A stretch of DNA of 64,000 nucleotides from Rubripirellula amarantea (GTDB taxonomy: Bacteria; Planctomycetota; Planctomycetia; Pirellulales; Pirellulaceae), in assembly GCF_007859865.1 (NCBI RefSeq), contig NZ_SJPI01000002.1:826721-890720 (forward strand), written 5' to 3'. Below, piece after piece: positions 44,010 through 53,537 of the stretch; positions within the stretch are counted from its first letter, which is position 1, and every line of letters begins with the position of its first letter. A model generated the notes under the pieces. That model saw only the letters and a list, made by a program, of their open reading frames with translations, was not told where the DNA came from and ran no database searches. Position numbers and translations under genes: made by a program.

Positions 44010-44252
44010 TCTTTGCCGCGAAGGTGACTTCTATTGCATCACTGTGATGGTTTGCAACCTGATCAACAGTGACGCGGGGCCCTAGTACTGATAGCGAATA
44101 GCTGAATGATACGGCAACTAGTTCACGCTTGTTAACCTGCGGATGAACCGGGGAAACGTTTCGTACTCAAGAATATTTGATCTGCCGATCAAGCTCGGCT
44201 AAAGTGAACTCACTGTTTTTGGACTTGGTCATCCTTTACAAAGTGTCTTCCG

Positions 44253-44651
44253 ATGGCAAGCGAACTACCTGATGAGCTCAATGGTGAGTGGGAAGTTATC
44301 GAATGTCACGTTGGTGGTGTTGCCAACGAATCGAATGTGGGATCAAAGATCATCATTTGCGATGGCTTCATTCGTGATATCCGCATGCCTGAATGGCCGG
44401 TTTATTCTTACGAGGTCGATGACACGCTGTCGCCCAGTCGGATGAAGTGGCAGCTAGTTGGGTTCGAATCGTCTGGCGTTATGAAACGCCTCCCGATGGC
44501 GGTGCCTTCGGCCTCAGGAATTTACGAGCTGGGAGACGATGAGCTGCGGTTTTGTTGGTCGCACCCTGGTCATCCCTTCCCCGAGACATTCTGCTCGTCC
44601 CAGGATCCCGATTGTCATTTCTACATCTATCGCCGCACAAAAGTGAAGTGA
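44253..44651 (+). CDS. TIGR03067-like planctomycete protein
   Basis: The 132-residue protein starts ELPDELNGEWEVIECHVGG and contains a beta-barrel-like pattern ending in FYIYRRTKVK. The LxGxWxVxxxxxxG opening and the late GIYELGDDELRFCWSHPG segment are characteristic of the TIGR03067 family, which is enriched in planctomycetes and looks lipocalin-like. There is no signal peptide, so this copy is cytoplasmic. Function unknown. Confidence 0.75.
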   Translation: MASELPDELNGEWEVIECHVGGVANESNVGSKIIICDGFIRDIRMPEWPVYSYEVDDTLSPSRMKWQLVGFESSGVMKRLPMAVPSASGIYELGDDELRFCWSHPGHPFPETFCSSQDPDCHFYIYRRTKVK

Positions 44652-44764
44652 AATCACCACGCAGAAATTATCGGCAGTCCTAGAGGCAAAGCGACGAACC
44701 ATCAAAATCAGCTTCGCCCGCCGAGGATCGCAGTGGCAATGACACCTTTTACCTATCCCCTACT

Positions 44765-45229
44765 ATGAAGACCAACGTCCACTCGGTCTCCGAATACCTT
44801 CAATTGCTTCCCGACGAGCGACAGGCCGTTGTTGCGAAGTTGCGGAAAGTAGTCCGAGAGAATCTCCCACGCGGATTCACGGAGTGTATTAACTACGGGA
44901 TGATCGGTTACGTGGTTCCGCACTCGCGATATCCATCGGGGTATCACTGCGACCCTTCGTTGCCCTTACCGTTTGTGAACCTAGCGTCCCAGAAAAACTA
45001 CGTCGCGGTTTATCACATGGGCATGTACGCGGACGTGGACTTGTTGGATTGGTTTGTGGCGGAATACCCACGCCATTGTTCTCGGAAGTTAGACATGGGG
45101 AAATCGTGCATTCGTTTTAAGAAGATCGATGAAATCCCGTACGAACTAGTGGGCAAATTGGCGGCCAAGATGAGCGTCGCAAAATGGATCAAGATTTACG
45201 AGTCTCAAGTCCTCAATGGAGCGAAATAG
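44765..45229 (+). CDS. DUF1801 (YdhG-like) protein
   Basis: The 154-residue protein fits DUF1801: VSEYLQLLPDERQAVVAKLRKVVRENLPRGFTECINYGMIGYVVPHS opens it, and LDMGKSCIRFKKIDEIPYELVGKLAAKMSVAKW closes it. The fold is of the iron-chaperone YdhG/frataxin-like type, but no biochemical role is established. The gene is convergent with the VOC gene, 19 bases away. Confidence 0.82.
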   Translation: MKTNVHSVSEYLQLLPDERQAVVAKLRKVVRENLPRGFTECINYGMIGYVVPHSRYPSGYHCDPSLPLPFVNLASQKNYVAVYHMGMYADVDLLDWFVAEYPRHCSRKLDMGKSCIRFKKIDEIPYELVGKLAAKMSVAKWIKIYESQVLNGAK

Positions 45230-45248
45230 CAAAAGGAAAGTCCTCTAG

Positions 45249-45632
45249 TTATTGTCCAACTGCGGTGCAAATTTCGACGAGGAATCCGTTGTTGTCCAGG
45301 ACATAGGCGATTGTTTGTCCCCATGGCATGGTTTCGGCATCTTGAATCAGCTTCGCTCCGGCCTTGGTCGCTCGCTGCAATGCGGCAGGTACATCGTCGG
45401 TTTCGAAGGCAATCTCGAATATCGGAGATGCGGAGTCGACGTTGCCCGGATGCTTTCCCAGTTGCGTCATGAGCTTCTTGGAAGAAAACGATAGAGTCGT
45501 ATCGCCTGTCGACAATTCGCCGTAGTCACCGGATTCGTGAAGCATCTTGCGTTCAACGCCGAACGCCAAGGTGTAGAAATCGAGGGTTTGGGCAACGTCT
45601 TCAACATAGAGGATTGTGTAACGAAACTGCAT
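45249..45632 (-). CDS. VOC-family (glyoxalase-like) protein
   Basis: The protein (127 residues from the ATG at 45632) starts MQFRYTILYVEDVAQTLDFYTLAFGVERKM and has the two beta-alpha-beta-beta-beta modules of the VOC fold. Metal-ligand positions appear as His/Glu in the last module (YVLDNNGFLVEIC). AAGGA lies upstream of the start. A longer frame from 45794 is open but has no family character. It could be a glyoxalase, a dioxygenase or a resistance-type binding protein; the reaction is not assigned. Confidence 0.82.
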   Translation of the reverse strand: MQFRYTILYVEDVAQTLDFYTLAFGVERKMLHESGDYGELSTGDTTLSFSSKKLMTQLGKHPGNVDSASPIFEIAFETDDVPAALQRATKAGAKLIQDAETMPWGQTIAYVLDNNGFLVEICTAVGQ

Positions 45633-45876
45633 GGATACGTCCTTCATACGACGGTGAGTTAAAGCTATCGAGCGACGCACATGCGATAACTGTTTCCGCG
45701 GTGACATCGCTGCATCGCAGTGTAGCTTTTGCGTGTCGAACGTTCTTCTGATTCGATGAAAATCGTGCGTCAGGGCAACACGATCGCGTGTCAAGAATGT
45801 TATCGTGTGTCGGGAATGAAGAAAGGCAGTACCTTAGGTCGCCTGTGTTCTAAATATCTGTTTTGGGTCTGCTTTA

Positions 45877-46836
45877 ATGAAATCTCTGCGTGTTGCGTCG
45901 GTGCAGTTCAACCATCAACCCGGCGACAAGAACGCCAACTTATCCACCATGCGAGGTTATATCGAAGCGGCCGCCGGGGAAGGTGCGGAAGTTGTTTGCT
46001 TCCCGGAATGTTGCGTATCGGGCTATTGGCATTTGCGTCATTTGAGTGCAGTCGAGTTGGCTGAACTAGCAGAGCCGATTCCCAACGGTCCAACCTCGAA
46101 GCAGCTTTTGAACTGGTCTCAGGAGTTCAATATCTGCATCGGTGCGGGATTAGTCGAGATCGATGACGCGGGAAACTTGTACAACTCGTATGTCGTCACG
46201 ACTCCCGAAGGACAAACCCACTGTCATCGCAAGTTGCACTGCTTTATCAGCGAGCATATGCAATCGGGCGATGCTTACACGATCTTTGAATTGCCTGGCG
46301 GTTGGCGAACGGCAATCCTCATTTGTTACGACAACAACATCCCTGAAAACGCGAGGATGTGTGCGCTGGCGGGGGCCGAGCTGATCCTAGCACCCCATCA
46401 AACTGGTGGATGTAACTCGGGAAGTCCGTTTGCCATGAGCCCCATTGATCGTGAAGTTTGGGACGCTCGCGAAAGTCAGCCTGACAAGATCCACGCCGAG
46501 ATTACCGGTGACAAAGGACGTGGATGGTTGATGCGTTGGTTGCCCGCGCGTGCCCATGACAACGGAGTGTTCTACGTATTTAGCAACGGTGTCGGGCCGG
46601 ACGACGACGAGGTTCGAACCGGGAATGCAATGATCCTAGACCCCTATGGACGGATCATCGTGGAGACCAGCAAGGCGGGTGACGACATGGTGATCGCAGA
46701 TTTGGATGGTTCCCTTCGCGATCGCTCGACCGGAGTACGCTGGATGCGTTCTCGACGTCCCGAGCTGTACCAAGCGATCGCCACCCGACGCGGCGACGAA
46801 CAACCGACTCGTGCAGTCCGCTTCGACCACTCGTGA
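45877..46836 (+). CDS. Carbon-nitrogen hydrolase (nitrilase superfamily)
   Basis: The 319-residue enzyme contains the nitrilase triad Glu44 (CFPECCVSGYW), Lys119 (HCHRKLHCF) and Cys150 (LICYDNNIPEN). The start MKSLRVASVQFNHQPGDKNANL is typical of the superfamily. An insert of about 40 residues (HQTGGCNSGSPFAMSPIDREVWDARESQPDK) after the catalytic Cys distinguishes it from omega-amidases and N-carbamoylputrescine amidases. It hydrolyses an amide or a carbamoyl group; the substrate cannot be named. It is monocistronic as far as can be seen. Confidence 0.88.
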   Translation: MKSLRVASVQFNHQPGDKNANLSTMRGYIEAAAGEGAEVVCFPECCVSGYWHLRHLSAVELAELAEPIPNGPTSKQLLNWSQEFNICIGAGLVEIDDAGNLYNSYVVTTPEGQTHCHRKLHCFISEHMQSGDAYTIFELPGGWRTAILICYDNNIPENARMCALAGAELILAPHQTGGCNSGSPFAMSPIDREVWDARESQPDKIHAEITGDKGRGWLMRWLPARAHDNGVFYVFSNGVGPDDDEVRTGNAMILDPYGRIIVETSKAGDDMVIADLDGSLRDRSTGVRWMRSRRPELYQAIATRRGDEQPTRAVRFDHS

Positions 46837-46943
46837 AGCTGTGGATGGAAATCACTGTTCGCAAGCCGGTTGAAGATGGACTCACGCCAAGTCGAGTCGC
46901 TTAATATCAAGTCGCGCGAGTACTCATCGCCCAATATCACAGA

Positions 46944-47645
46944 CTAGTGTTGATGGTGAGTCTCAAACCCGTTCTTGCTTAGCCATTGGACCAATTCGTC
47001 AGCAGAAGCGTGGTCGTTGAGATGAACAGCTCGCCAAGTCGGCGCCCGGAACGCAATGTCGGAATGGTCGCCATGCTGATCGACTTGCACTTCGACACCC
47101 AGGCGTTGCAACATTGCGATGTACTGTTTTTCTTCAGCCGAGCCGTCACCATGCATTTGACGCCATTGAACTAAACGCAGTTGCACTGGCTCGGGACCTT
47201 GAGTGAACTCCGCATCAAGATGAGCGTGCGAGACGTCGAAGCCTGATTTGCTAAGCCAGTCCGCCCATTGCTCCGCCGCAGCGTGGTTGTGCATCGGAAT
47301 GTCGGTCCAAAGAGGTAGTCGGTATGTAACGTCGATATGAGTAGCGTGTTCGGCTTTCTTAATTTCGCAGCCAAACTTCTGAAGTGTTTCGGCATGGGTC
47401 GCCGCATCAACAGCATTGTCGAAATGCATGGTTATCCAGTTGGGCAATTGGATCGCCAGCGTCTCGGCGTCTTGATTTTGGGCAAGGTAGCTGCTTATGA
47501 AACTTGTTTGAGCGAGCCCGGCATTGTTGCGAGAAACTTGTCCATTGCCATCACCAGCACGAACACTACCTAGAACGATGGAAAGTAAGCTGCAGCAAGC
47601 GATGGTCCACATCGAGAGCGACACCATATGGTTGATGGTTTTCAT
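46944..47645 (-). CDS. Secreted protein with duplicated His-rich module
   Basis: Not recognised. The protein (233 residues from the ATG at 47645) has a signal peptide (MKTINHMVSLSMWTIACCSLLSIVLGSVRA). The mature part holds two related copies of about 75 residues: LPNWITMHFDNAVDAATHAETLQKFGCEIKK... and LVQWRQMHGDGSAEEKQYIAMLQRLGVEVQV..., both continuing with 'HxDVTYRxPLWTDIPMHNHAAAEQWADWLSKSGF'-type segments. His is frequent, and the chain ends FETHHQH. A metal-binding or envelope role is possible but not shown. A longer frame from 47768 exists. Confidence 0.6.
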   Translation of the reverse strand: MKTINHMVSLSMWTIACCSLLSIVLGSVRAGDGNGQVSRNNAGLAQTSFISSYLAQNQDAETLAIQLPNWITMHFDNAVDAATHAETLQKFGCEIKKAEHATHIDVTYRLPLWTDIPMHNHAAAEQWADWLSKSGFDVSHAHLDAEFTQGPEPVQLRLVQWRQMHGDGSAEEKQYIAMLQRLGVEVQVDQHGDHSDIAFRAPTWRAVHLNDHASADELVQWLSKNGFETHHQH

Positions 47646-48127
47646 TTTGACATCCGTGATAGAAGAGAAGATCCTGATTCCGACACACAATTGCGAGCGG
47701 CGTGCCAAAAGGTTCTCTCGAGCGTCAAAAATATTGCGATGCGATGATTGAGCGGCAAACGCGTGCAATCAACGCGTAAATCGCGAAGCATCCGTCAGCT
47801 TCAGTTTCACGCGAGCCGTTGTGGATGGCATTTACAACGCAAAGTTTACAAGCTTTTGTCAGATCGACTTGGACGACAAGCGACCATCGCGCTGGTCGCG
47901 GAGGTTAACTTTGGAAAGTGAACGCGTTTGTATCTCTCTGGAAAGGTCGCCTCTCTCTGCAAAGGTCACCGATTGTTCTGGAAAACCTAGTGGAAAGTCT
48001 GTTGCCGATACGCGACAAGTTGTACAATGCAAACATGCACGTCCAGGTGCGGAATTGAAGTCGGCAAAGGTATCGGGATTGATGTCAGCCCGCCGTATCG
48101 CCGCACCAAATTCCTGGGGAGATTCAA
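47646..48127. other. Spacer before the DUF3565 gene
   Basis: These 482 bases lie between two divergent genes. No coding frame stands out except possible upstream extension of the minus-strand gene to 47768. Nothing else was recognised. Confidence 0.4.
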
Positions 48128-48367
48128 ATGAGCGAGACAGCAACAAGAGAACCAACCAAACAACCAATCATCGGCTATCACACGGACGATGATTCGCATT
48201 GGGTTGCCCGGTTGGCGTGTGGTCATCAGCAACATGTTCGGCATGACCCACCATGGATGAATCGCAGTTGGGTTAAGACCGAGAGCGGTCGTCGATCTTT
48301 GCTGGGTTACCAGCTTCGATGCCGCAAGTGCGATGAAGGAGCACCGCCTGACTTTGACACCGAGTAA
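48128..48367 (+). CDS. DUF3565 small protein
   Basis: The 79-residue protein matches DUF3565: PIIGYHTDDDSHWVARLACGHQQHVRHDPPWMNRSW is the family core, followed by a CRKC pair. With CGH near residue 31 and CRKC near 65 it could bind one zinc. Function unknown. Confidence 0.82.
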   Translation: MSETATREPTKQPIIGYHTDDDSHWVARLACGHQQHVRHDPPWMNRSWVKTESGRRSLLGYQLRCRKCDEGAPPDFDTE

Positions 48368-48535
48368 AAATCCGCGTTTGTCCCACGACTTCGCAAGATT
48401 TGTGATTAGGTCTGCTGCGTAAGTACCTGCCGCTAGACGATAAACCGCCTGGCTTCGAAAGAAGGTGCACGCATCGCTGAGGCAAACGAGTGATATTGTT
48501 TAAAACGCCAGCATTTCGCCGGGCATTTCGCAATC

Positions 48536-48580
48536 AAACCGTTGGCAATCAGACGGTTGGCACTCAAAACGTTGGCACTC
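48536..48580. repeat. 15-base imperfect tandem repeat, three units
   Basis: Units at 48536-48550, 48551-48565 and 48566-48580 share the pattern AaACgGTTGGCAcTC; TGGCAAC-like remnants continue to about 48603. The block is between the DUF3565 gene and the alpha/beta hydrolase gene in a 277-base spacer with nothing else recognised. Confidence 0.7.
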
Positions 48581-48644
48581 GAGTGGCAACTTGAATTGGC
48601 AACACTTGCTCACTCGACGATTGCGCTTTCATTCGCGAACGAGA

Positions 48645-49580
48645 TCAACGCTCGATCCAAGGGTTTTCTTCGTCGTTGATCGGAACACTCTTAGTGATGA
48701 AGTCCACGATCGCGGGGATGACCTTCGGTTCGTTGCTCACCAAAGATGGGCCAGTTAAGGACGTATCGATCATGAGTGATTCGAAGCCCGAGACCGTTCC
48801 ACCGCCAGCACGCTTCTTCGCTCCCTCGATGCGACGGCCAATCCGCTCGGCGTCCTTCGCCTCGGGACTGGTTTGTCCGGCAACTATCATGATCGGCAAC
48901 TGAAGGATGTTGGGATCGCGCAGTGGCGGTTCGATTGGCAAACCTTTGAGTTGTTTCTCAGGCGATATCAAAACCAACGCTTTCACGTCTTGGCTTTGCT
49001 TGATGCTTCCCACGCTCGGAAACGACCAATCGATGCTGGCCCAATGGGATGCCAGAATGCAGCCTTCTCGCACGCCAACGACAACCAACGCGTTTAGGTT
49101 CAGGTTCTCTGCATTGTTCTCTTCCTTCAAGAAGCCCTTCGCTTTTTCCAGATCGATACGGATGATGTTTTGAACATCAACCTTGCTCATTCGCGAAACG
49201 TCGAACTTCTGCGGTTTGCCGGTTACGTCGATGTATTCCATGCTGCCGCCGTGACCGCGGTAATCAGGTACCAATACAGCACAGCCTGCCGAACGCAGTG
49301 CCGCGATCAGCGGCACGTAGGGACTGGACTGACCTTGCCATTCGTGGACGAATAAGACGGTGATGGCGTTCTTTCCTTTTTCCGAGGGGAAGTAGAACGC
49401 GCGAAGAGTGACCCCGTCTTTCGTTTTCAACTTCACCGGACGCGGCTTGTATCGGTCATCTTCTTCCGTTTTCGGTTTGCGTTGCGCCAGCGCTGTGTTC
49501 GCGACTGCAATAGCAATCAGAAATACGAACAAGCTCGTGAGCGCTCGTCGCACGCGGTTGGCTTGTACGTGGGGACACAT
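48645..49580 (-). CDS. Secreted alpha/beta-hydrolase-fold protein lacking the nucleophile serine
   Basis: The protein (311 residues from the ATG at 49580, or 49625/49739) has a signal peptide ending NTALA-QRKP. It follows the alpha/beta hydrolase order: an oxyanion-type loop FVHEWQGQSSPY (about 78-88), a VPDYRGHGGSMEY segment (104-116), and VVVGVREGCILASHWA at 166-181. That last element should be the nucleophile elbow GxSxG, but it reads GVREG, with Arg171 in the serine slot. A C-terminal LPIMIVAGQTSPEA strand with a likely acid follows. The protein is therefore probably not a hydrolase. The gene is divergent from the large cytochrome-type gene at 49812. Confidence 0.75.
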   Translation of the reverse strand: MCPHVQANRVRRALTSLFVFLIAIAVANTALAQRKPKTEEDDRYKPRPVKLKTKDGVTLRAFYFPSEKGKNAITVLFVHEWQGQSSPYVPLIAALRSAGCAVLVPDYRGHGGSMEYIDVTGKPQKFDVSRMSKVDVQNIIRIDLEKAKGFLKEENNAENLNLNALVVVGVREGCILASHWASIDWSFPSVGSIKQSQDVKALVLISPEKQLKGLPIEPPLRDPNILQLPIMIVAGQTSPEAKDAERIGRRIEGAKKRAGGGTVSGFESLMIDTSLTGPSLVSNEPKVIPAIVDFITKSVPINDEENPWIER

Positions 49581-49811
49581 GATCGTCGGTTGAAGATCAT
49601 TCGAGTGGGAAAGATTATCGCTCATCGTTGCCGTCATCGCTCGCATGCACAAATCCGTTCGGTCAATAGGGTGGGTTGGATGGAAAAAAGGCGAACCTGA
49701 TTTCGCTTTGCTGACGCCATCGTACAGCTTCGCTATCAAGTAAGATTAGACCGGCTACAAAATCCGGTCAAACTTAACTCACTTCGTTCCTGGCGTTCTT
49801 CTGCACAAATC

Positions 49812-52800
49812 ATGATCAAAATCGCGAAATCAGGCCAATCCGTTCGCCGAATCGCCGTCTTTACTCTCGCAATGACGTTTTCATGGTTGGCTTGGCCCAA
49901 TGTGATATTGGGTCAGAACGACCTGCAAGACATCCCGACGCCGGATCCGGTTTCCGAAATGGAAATGATGAATCTGGCCGAGGGAGCGTCAGTCAATCTG
50001 TTTGCCGCGGATCCTGACATTCGTAAACCGATCCAAATGAACTTCGATTGCGAAGGTGGCTTGTGGGTGGCCAGCAGCGAGGTTTATCCGCAAATTCAGC
50101 CGGGCGAAGTGGCGAATGACAAGATCATTGTGGTCCGAGACACCAACGGCGATGGCCAGGCTGATTCACAAACGGTGTTCGCGGACGGATTGTTAATTCC
50201 CACCGGAGTCCTGCCCGACGGCCCGCATGCCGCCTACGTCGTGGACAGCACGCAACTGTTGTACCTGACTGACACCGATCACGACGGCAGGGCTGATCAA
50301 CGAAAGGTGATTATCAGTGGCTTTGGCACCGAGGATACCCATCACCTTGTGCATACGTTGCGCTATGGTCCCGACGGATGTGTCTATTTCAACCAATCAA
50401 TTTACATTCACTCGCACATCGACACGCCCGATGGGACACGGCATTTGGACGGGGGTGGCATTTGGCGATTCCGACCTGAAACGAATGAATTGGAAGTCAT
50501 TTGCAAGGGCTTCATCAATCCGTGGGGGCACCAATTCGATGCTTACGGTGAATCATTTGTAACCGATGGGGCGTACTTCGAGGGCATTAACTATGCGTTC
50601 CCAGATTCCGTGTTTGCGACATCCCCCGGTGCAACGCGATGGTTGACTGGGCTGAATCCCGGCAGCCCCAAACATTGCGGTTTGGAAATCCTTTCTGGAA
50701 CTCACATTCCGCCTGCCTGGTCGGGAACGATGGTGACCAACGATTTTCGATCGCACCGCGTGTGCCGTTTCGACGTTCGACCTTCGGCCAGTGGCTATGT
50801 CAGCCGTCAACAACCCGAGGTTATCACCACACCGCACGTTGCTTTCCGTCCCATCGACGCTCGCATGGGACCCGACGGTGCGATCTACATCGCGGACTGG
50901 TACAACCCGATCATCCAACACGGTGAAGTGGACTTTCGTGATGAGCGTCGGGACCGCAAGCATGGTCGAATATGGCGAGTTTCGTTTCCGCGACGTGAAG
51001 CGGACCCTTGGCCTGAATTTAGTGCTCTGCCAACGGATTCGCTGGTCGCCTTGTTGGAGGATCCAGCTTTGCCGGTTCGCCAGTTTGCGCGACAACAACT
51101 TTGGAAACAATTAGAGGTTGATGCTGCCCAGGTGATGAAGTCGGTGCGGAGTTGGGTGAACGAGAAACCGGGAACCCGCCTGATAGAACTGCTGTGGATC
51201 AACGAATCCCTCGATGCACCCGAGGATGCCGACCTCGCCTCCTCGATCGATCGTTTCGAATCCGTAGATGCGAGATATCAACGAACCGTTCTTCGCAGTC
51301 TCTATCGGAACCGAGAAAAATCGGCCGGCGCCGATCTTCGACAACAAATCGAAAGTTTTGCACTTAGTCAAACTTCTCACGCTAACGCTGCAGTCCGATT
51401 GGAGGCGGTCGTCATCGCGGGCCAACTCGACGGAATTGAAGCGTTAAACGCTGTGGTGGCAGCTGCGGGTCAGGACGTTGACGGCAATTTGGACTTCGCC
51501 ATCTGGCAATCCGCTCGGTCGATCGCGGCAAGACACCCGTCGAACTCTTCGATCTTGGCTGATGCCCAATGGAAAGGACGCGAGCGTGATTTGGCGAAAG
51601 CGATCACAGCGATTGGCGACGCGAAAGCCGCGCAGGTTGGTTTGGATGCCCTGAAAGATGCGAACATTGAAACCGATGTGATGAGCGAAATGATTCGTGC
51701 CATTGCATCGTCGGCGAATGCGGACCAGCTTGGAAGGCTTGCCAAAACACTGGTGGGTCATCCCGCTGGAAAGGACCAATTCGATTCGTTGATTGCTAGG
51801 ACCCAGGCAGATGGCACTAAACCCGCTGGAATTGCCGATGTGCTTTCGGCAGCGGTGCCCGACGTGCAGAGCCTGGTTTCGAACCCGCATTGGGCTAGCA
51901 AGGTCGCGAAGATGATCGAGGTCTGGAAGGTTGTTGAGTTGGAGTCGGTGATCACGCCAGCGATCAACGAAGCCGGACCGGATCTGCAGTCACAATTGAT
52001 CGCGGCTTTGGGAAGTCTCGATTCCCAGTCCGCTCGCACGACCATCCAGGAACTAGCGAAGTCCGATCAACCTGAGATCCAGTTTGCCGCCGTCAAAGCG
52101 ATGTTGGGCCAACGCCCGCGGATGTCGATACCGGCAGTCCTAACCATGTTGCAGAGCGACGAGACGTTGAACCAAGGTTTGGCACTGTTTGATGATCTCA
52201 TCAATCGAAAAGGACTCCCGACTCCGGTCGCCGCTGAAATTCAGAAGCGAACGTACTCGGCTAATCAAGCCCGTGCAATGTTGGCGAAGGTGCAAGCGAA
52301 GGGCGGCGACGCAGGATTGGAATCTGCCATTCGGAATGTCGGAAACCTCGAGGACGCGGCTTGGAAGTTGTCGCCCGAGCTATCGCAAAAGCTTGTCGGG
52401 GAAGTCAAATCAAGCGGCAACCCGCACCGAGGCGAGCAAATCTACCGTCGCTCTGGGTTGCAATGCATCACCTGTCACGCGATCGGATCTGCGGGCGGCC
52501 TGGTCGGTCCCAACCTGATCAGCATCGGTGGCAGTGCTCAGGTTGACTATATCATCGAGTCGCTGCTCGATCCCAGTGCGAAGCTCAAAGAAGGCTACAC
52601 CACCTTGTCGGTGTTGACCGACGAAGGGCAATTGCACACCGGCATCGCGATCGGCGAAACTCCCGAGGCCATTCTGCTTCGACTTGCCGACGGCAAAGAG
52701 ATCTCGATCCCGTTGGATTCGATCGAAGATGAAAAGCCCGGAAAGTCTCTGATGCCGCTCGGGTTGGTCGACACATTGACTCAGTCGGAATTAGTTGACT

Positions 52801-53285
52801 TGACTGCGTTCCTTTCCGCATTGGGACGCGAGCCTGAGTTCACGGTTTCGACAAAGCCGTTGGTTCAGTCATGGGAAACGCTGGTTTACACGAACGAGGC
52901 GAACCGAGTGTTCAATCGTACCAGCACCGATTCGGTCGCTAGCGACGATCCAATCATGCAGTGGCGGCCTATCACGTCGTTAGTCGATGGAACTCTACCG
53001 ATTAGTGAACTCGATCGCTTTCAACAGCACCGGACGACTCCGCCGACTTCCTTCGTTCGTTTCAATTTGGTCATGCCTGAGGCGGGAACGATGAAGGTCG
53101 CGCTGCCTTCGACGATGTTAGAATCCGGTCTCGATGCATGGCTCGATGGAAAACCGACACCGGTCAGCGGACTTGTTTCGAAGAAGCTTGACGCTGGTAC
53201 TCATACCATCATCTTCGGAATCTACCGCGATCAAATCACATCCCCGTTCGCGGTGGAAGTCAACGGAGATGCGACGCTTCCGTGA
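49812..53285 (+). CDS. Large secreted protein: membrane-bound dehydrogenase-like propeller, HEAT repeats and cytochrome c
   Basis: The 1157-residue protein has a signal peptide to about residue 34. Residues about 50-385 form a beta-propeller of the TIGR02604 'putative membrane-bound dehydrogenase' type, with VRDTNGDGQAD and DTDHDGRADQR calcium-loop-like repeats. Residues about 400-850 are helical and HEAT-like. A PVC-type cytochrome c domain (TIGR02603-like) follows, with GLQCITCHAIGSAGGLVGPNL (heme Cys885 and Cys888) and SLLDPSAKLKEGYTTL. The last 130 residues are beta-rich. Proteins of this make-up are abundant in planctomycetes; the substrate is unknown, with carbohydrate oxidation often proposed. 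Monocistronic. Confidence 0.88.
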   Translation: MIKIAKSGQSVRRIAVFTLAMTFSWLAWPNVILGQNDLQDIPTPDPVSEMEMMNLAEGASVNLFAADPDIRKPIQMNFDCEGGLWVASSEVYPQIQPGEVANDKIIVVRDTNGDGQADSQTVFADGLLIPTGVLPDGPHAAYVVDSTQLLYLTDTDHDGRADQRKVIISGFGTEDTHHLVHTLRYGPDGCVYFNQSIYIHSHIDTPDGTRHLDGGGIWRFRPETNELEVICKGFINPWGHQFDAYGESFVTDGAYFEGINYAFPDSVFATSPGATRWLTGLNPGSPKHCGLEILSGTHIPPAWSGTMVTNDFRSHRVCRFDVRPSASGYVSRQQPEVITTPHVAFRPIDARMGPDGAIYIADWYNPIIQHGEVDFRDERRDRKHGRIWRVSFPRREADPWPEFSALPTDSLVALLEDPALPVRQFARQQLWKQLEVDAAQVMKSVRSWVNEKPGTRLIELLWINESLDAPEDADLASSIDRFESVDARYQRTVLRSLYRNREKSAGADLRQQIESFALSQTSHANAAVRLEAVVIAGQLDGIEALNAVVAAAGQDVDGNLDFAIWQSARSIAARHPSNSSILADAQWKGRERDLAKAITAIGDAKAAQVGLDALKDANIETDVMSEMIRAIASSANADQLGRLAKTLVGHPAGKDQFDSLIARTQADGTKPAGIADVLSAAVPDVQSLVSNPHWASKVAKMIEVWKVVELESVITPAINEAGPDLQSQLIAALGSLDSQSARTTIQELAKSDQPEIQFAAVKAMLGQRPRMSIPAVLTMLQSDETLNQGLALFDDLINRKGLPTPVAAEIQKRTYSANQARAMLAKVQAKGGDAGLESAIRNVGNLEDAAWKLSPELSQKLVGEVKSSGNPHRGEQIYRRSGLQCITCHAIGSAGGLVGPNLISIGGSAQVDYIIESLLDPSAKLKEGYTTLSVLTDEGQLHTGIAIGETPEAILLRLADGKEISIPLDSIEDEKPGKSLMPLGLVDTLTQSELVDLTAFLSALGREPEFTVSTKPLVQSWETLVYTNEANRVFNRTSTDSVASDDPIMQWRPITSLVDGTLPISELDRFQQHRTTPPTSFVRFNLVMPEAGTMKVALPSTMLESGLDAWLDGKPTPVSGLVSKKLDAGTHTIIFGIYRDQITSPFAVEVNGDATLP

Positions 53286-53293
53286 TTGATGCG

Positions 53294-53310
53294 GCAACGA
53301 ATGTCGTTGC
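53294..53310 (+). terminator. Small hairpin after the cytochrome-type gene
   Basis: GCAACGA-ATG-TCGTTGC gives a 7-pair stem with a 3-base loop, 8 bases after the stop codon at 53285. There is no T-run. It may help end the transcript, but the evidence is limited to position and pairing. Confidence 0.4.
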
Positions 53311-53406
53311 GTTCTAGCGAGTGGCAACGCAGTGTTGGCGCAAAGCACGCGGTCGGTGAAACGCTTGGCCGCGTCGGGTGTCCGACTGCAAGAGTGCCCG
53401 CCGCGG

Positions 53407-53451
53407 GATTAGCTGTTGAAAGATTAGCTGTTGAAAGATTAGCTGTTGCGA
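53407..53451. repeat. 15-base tandem repeat, three units
   Basis: GATTAGCTGTTGAAA occurs twice exactly (53407-53421, 53422-53436), then once with a changed end (53437-53451, GATTAGCTGTTGCGA), with a decayed fourth copy after it. It lies in the convergent spacer between the genes ending at 53285 and 53538. Confidence 0.85.
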
Positions 53452-53537
53452 GATCGCAGCGACAAGACTAGCCGTTACCAAACCGACTAGCATCGCCCGG
53501 ACCATCGTTTGCCCCATGAGCGATGGTCGCTTGTCGG

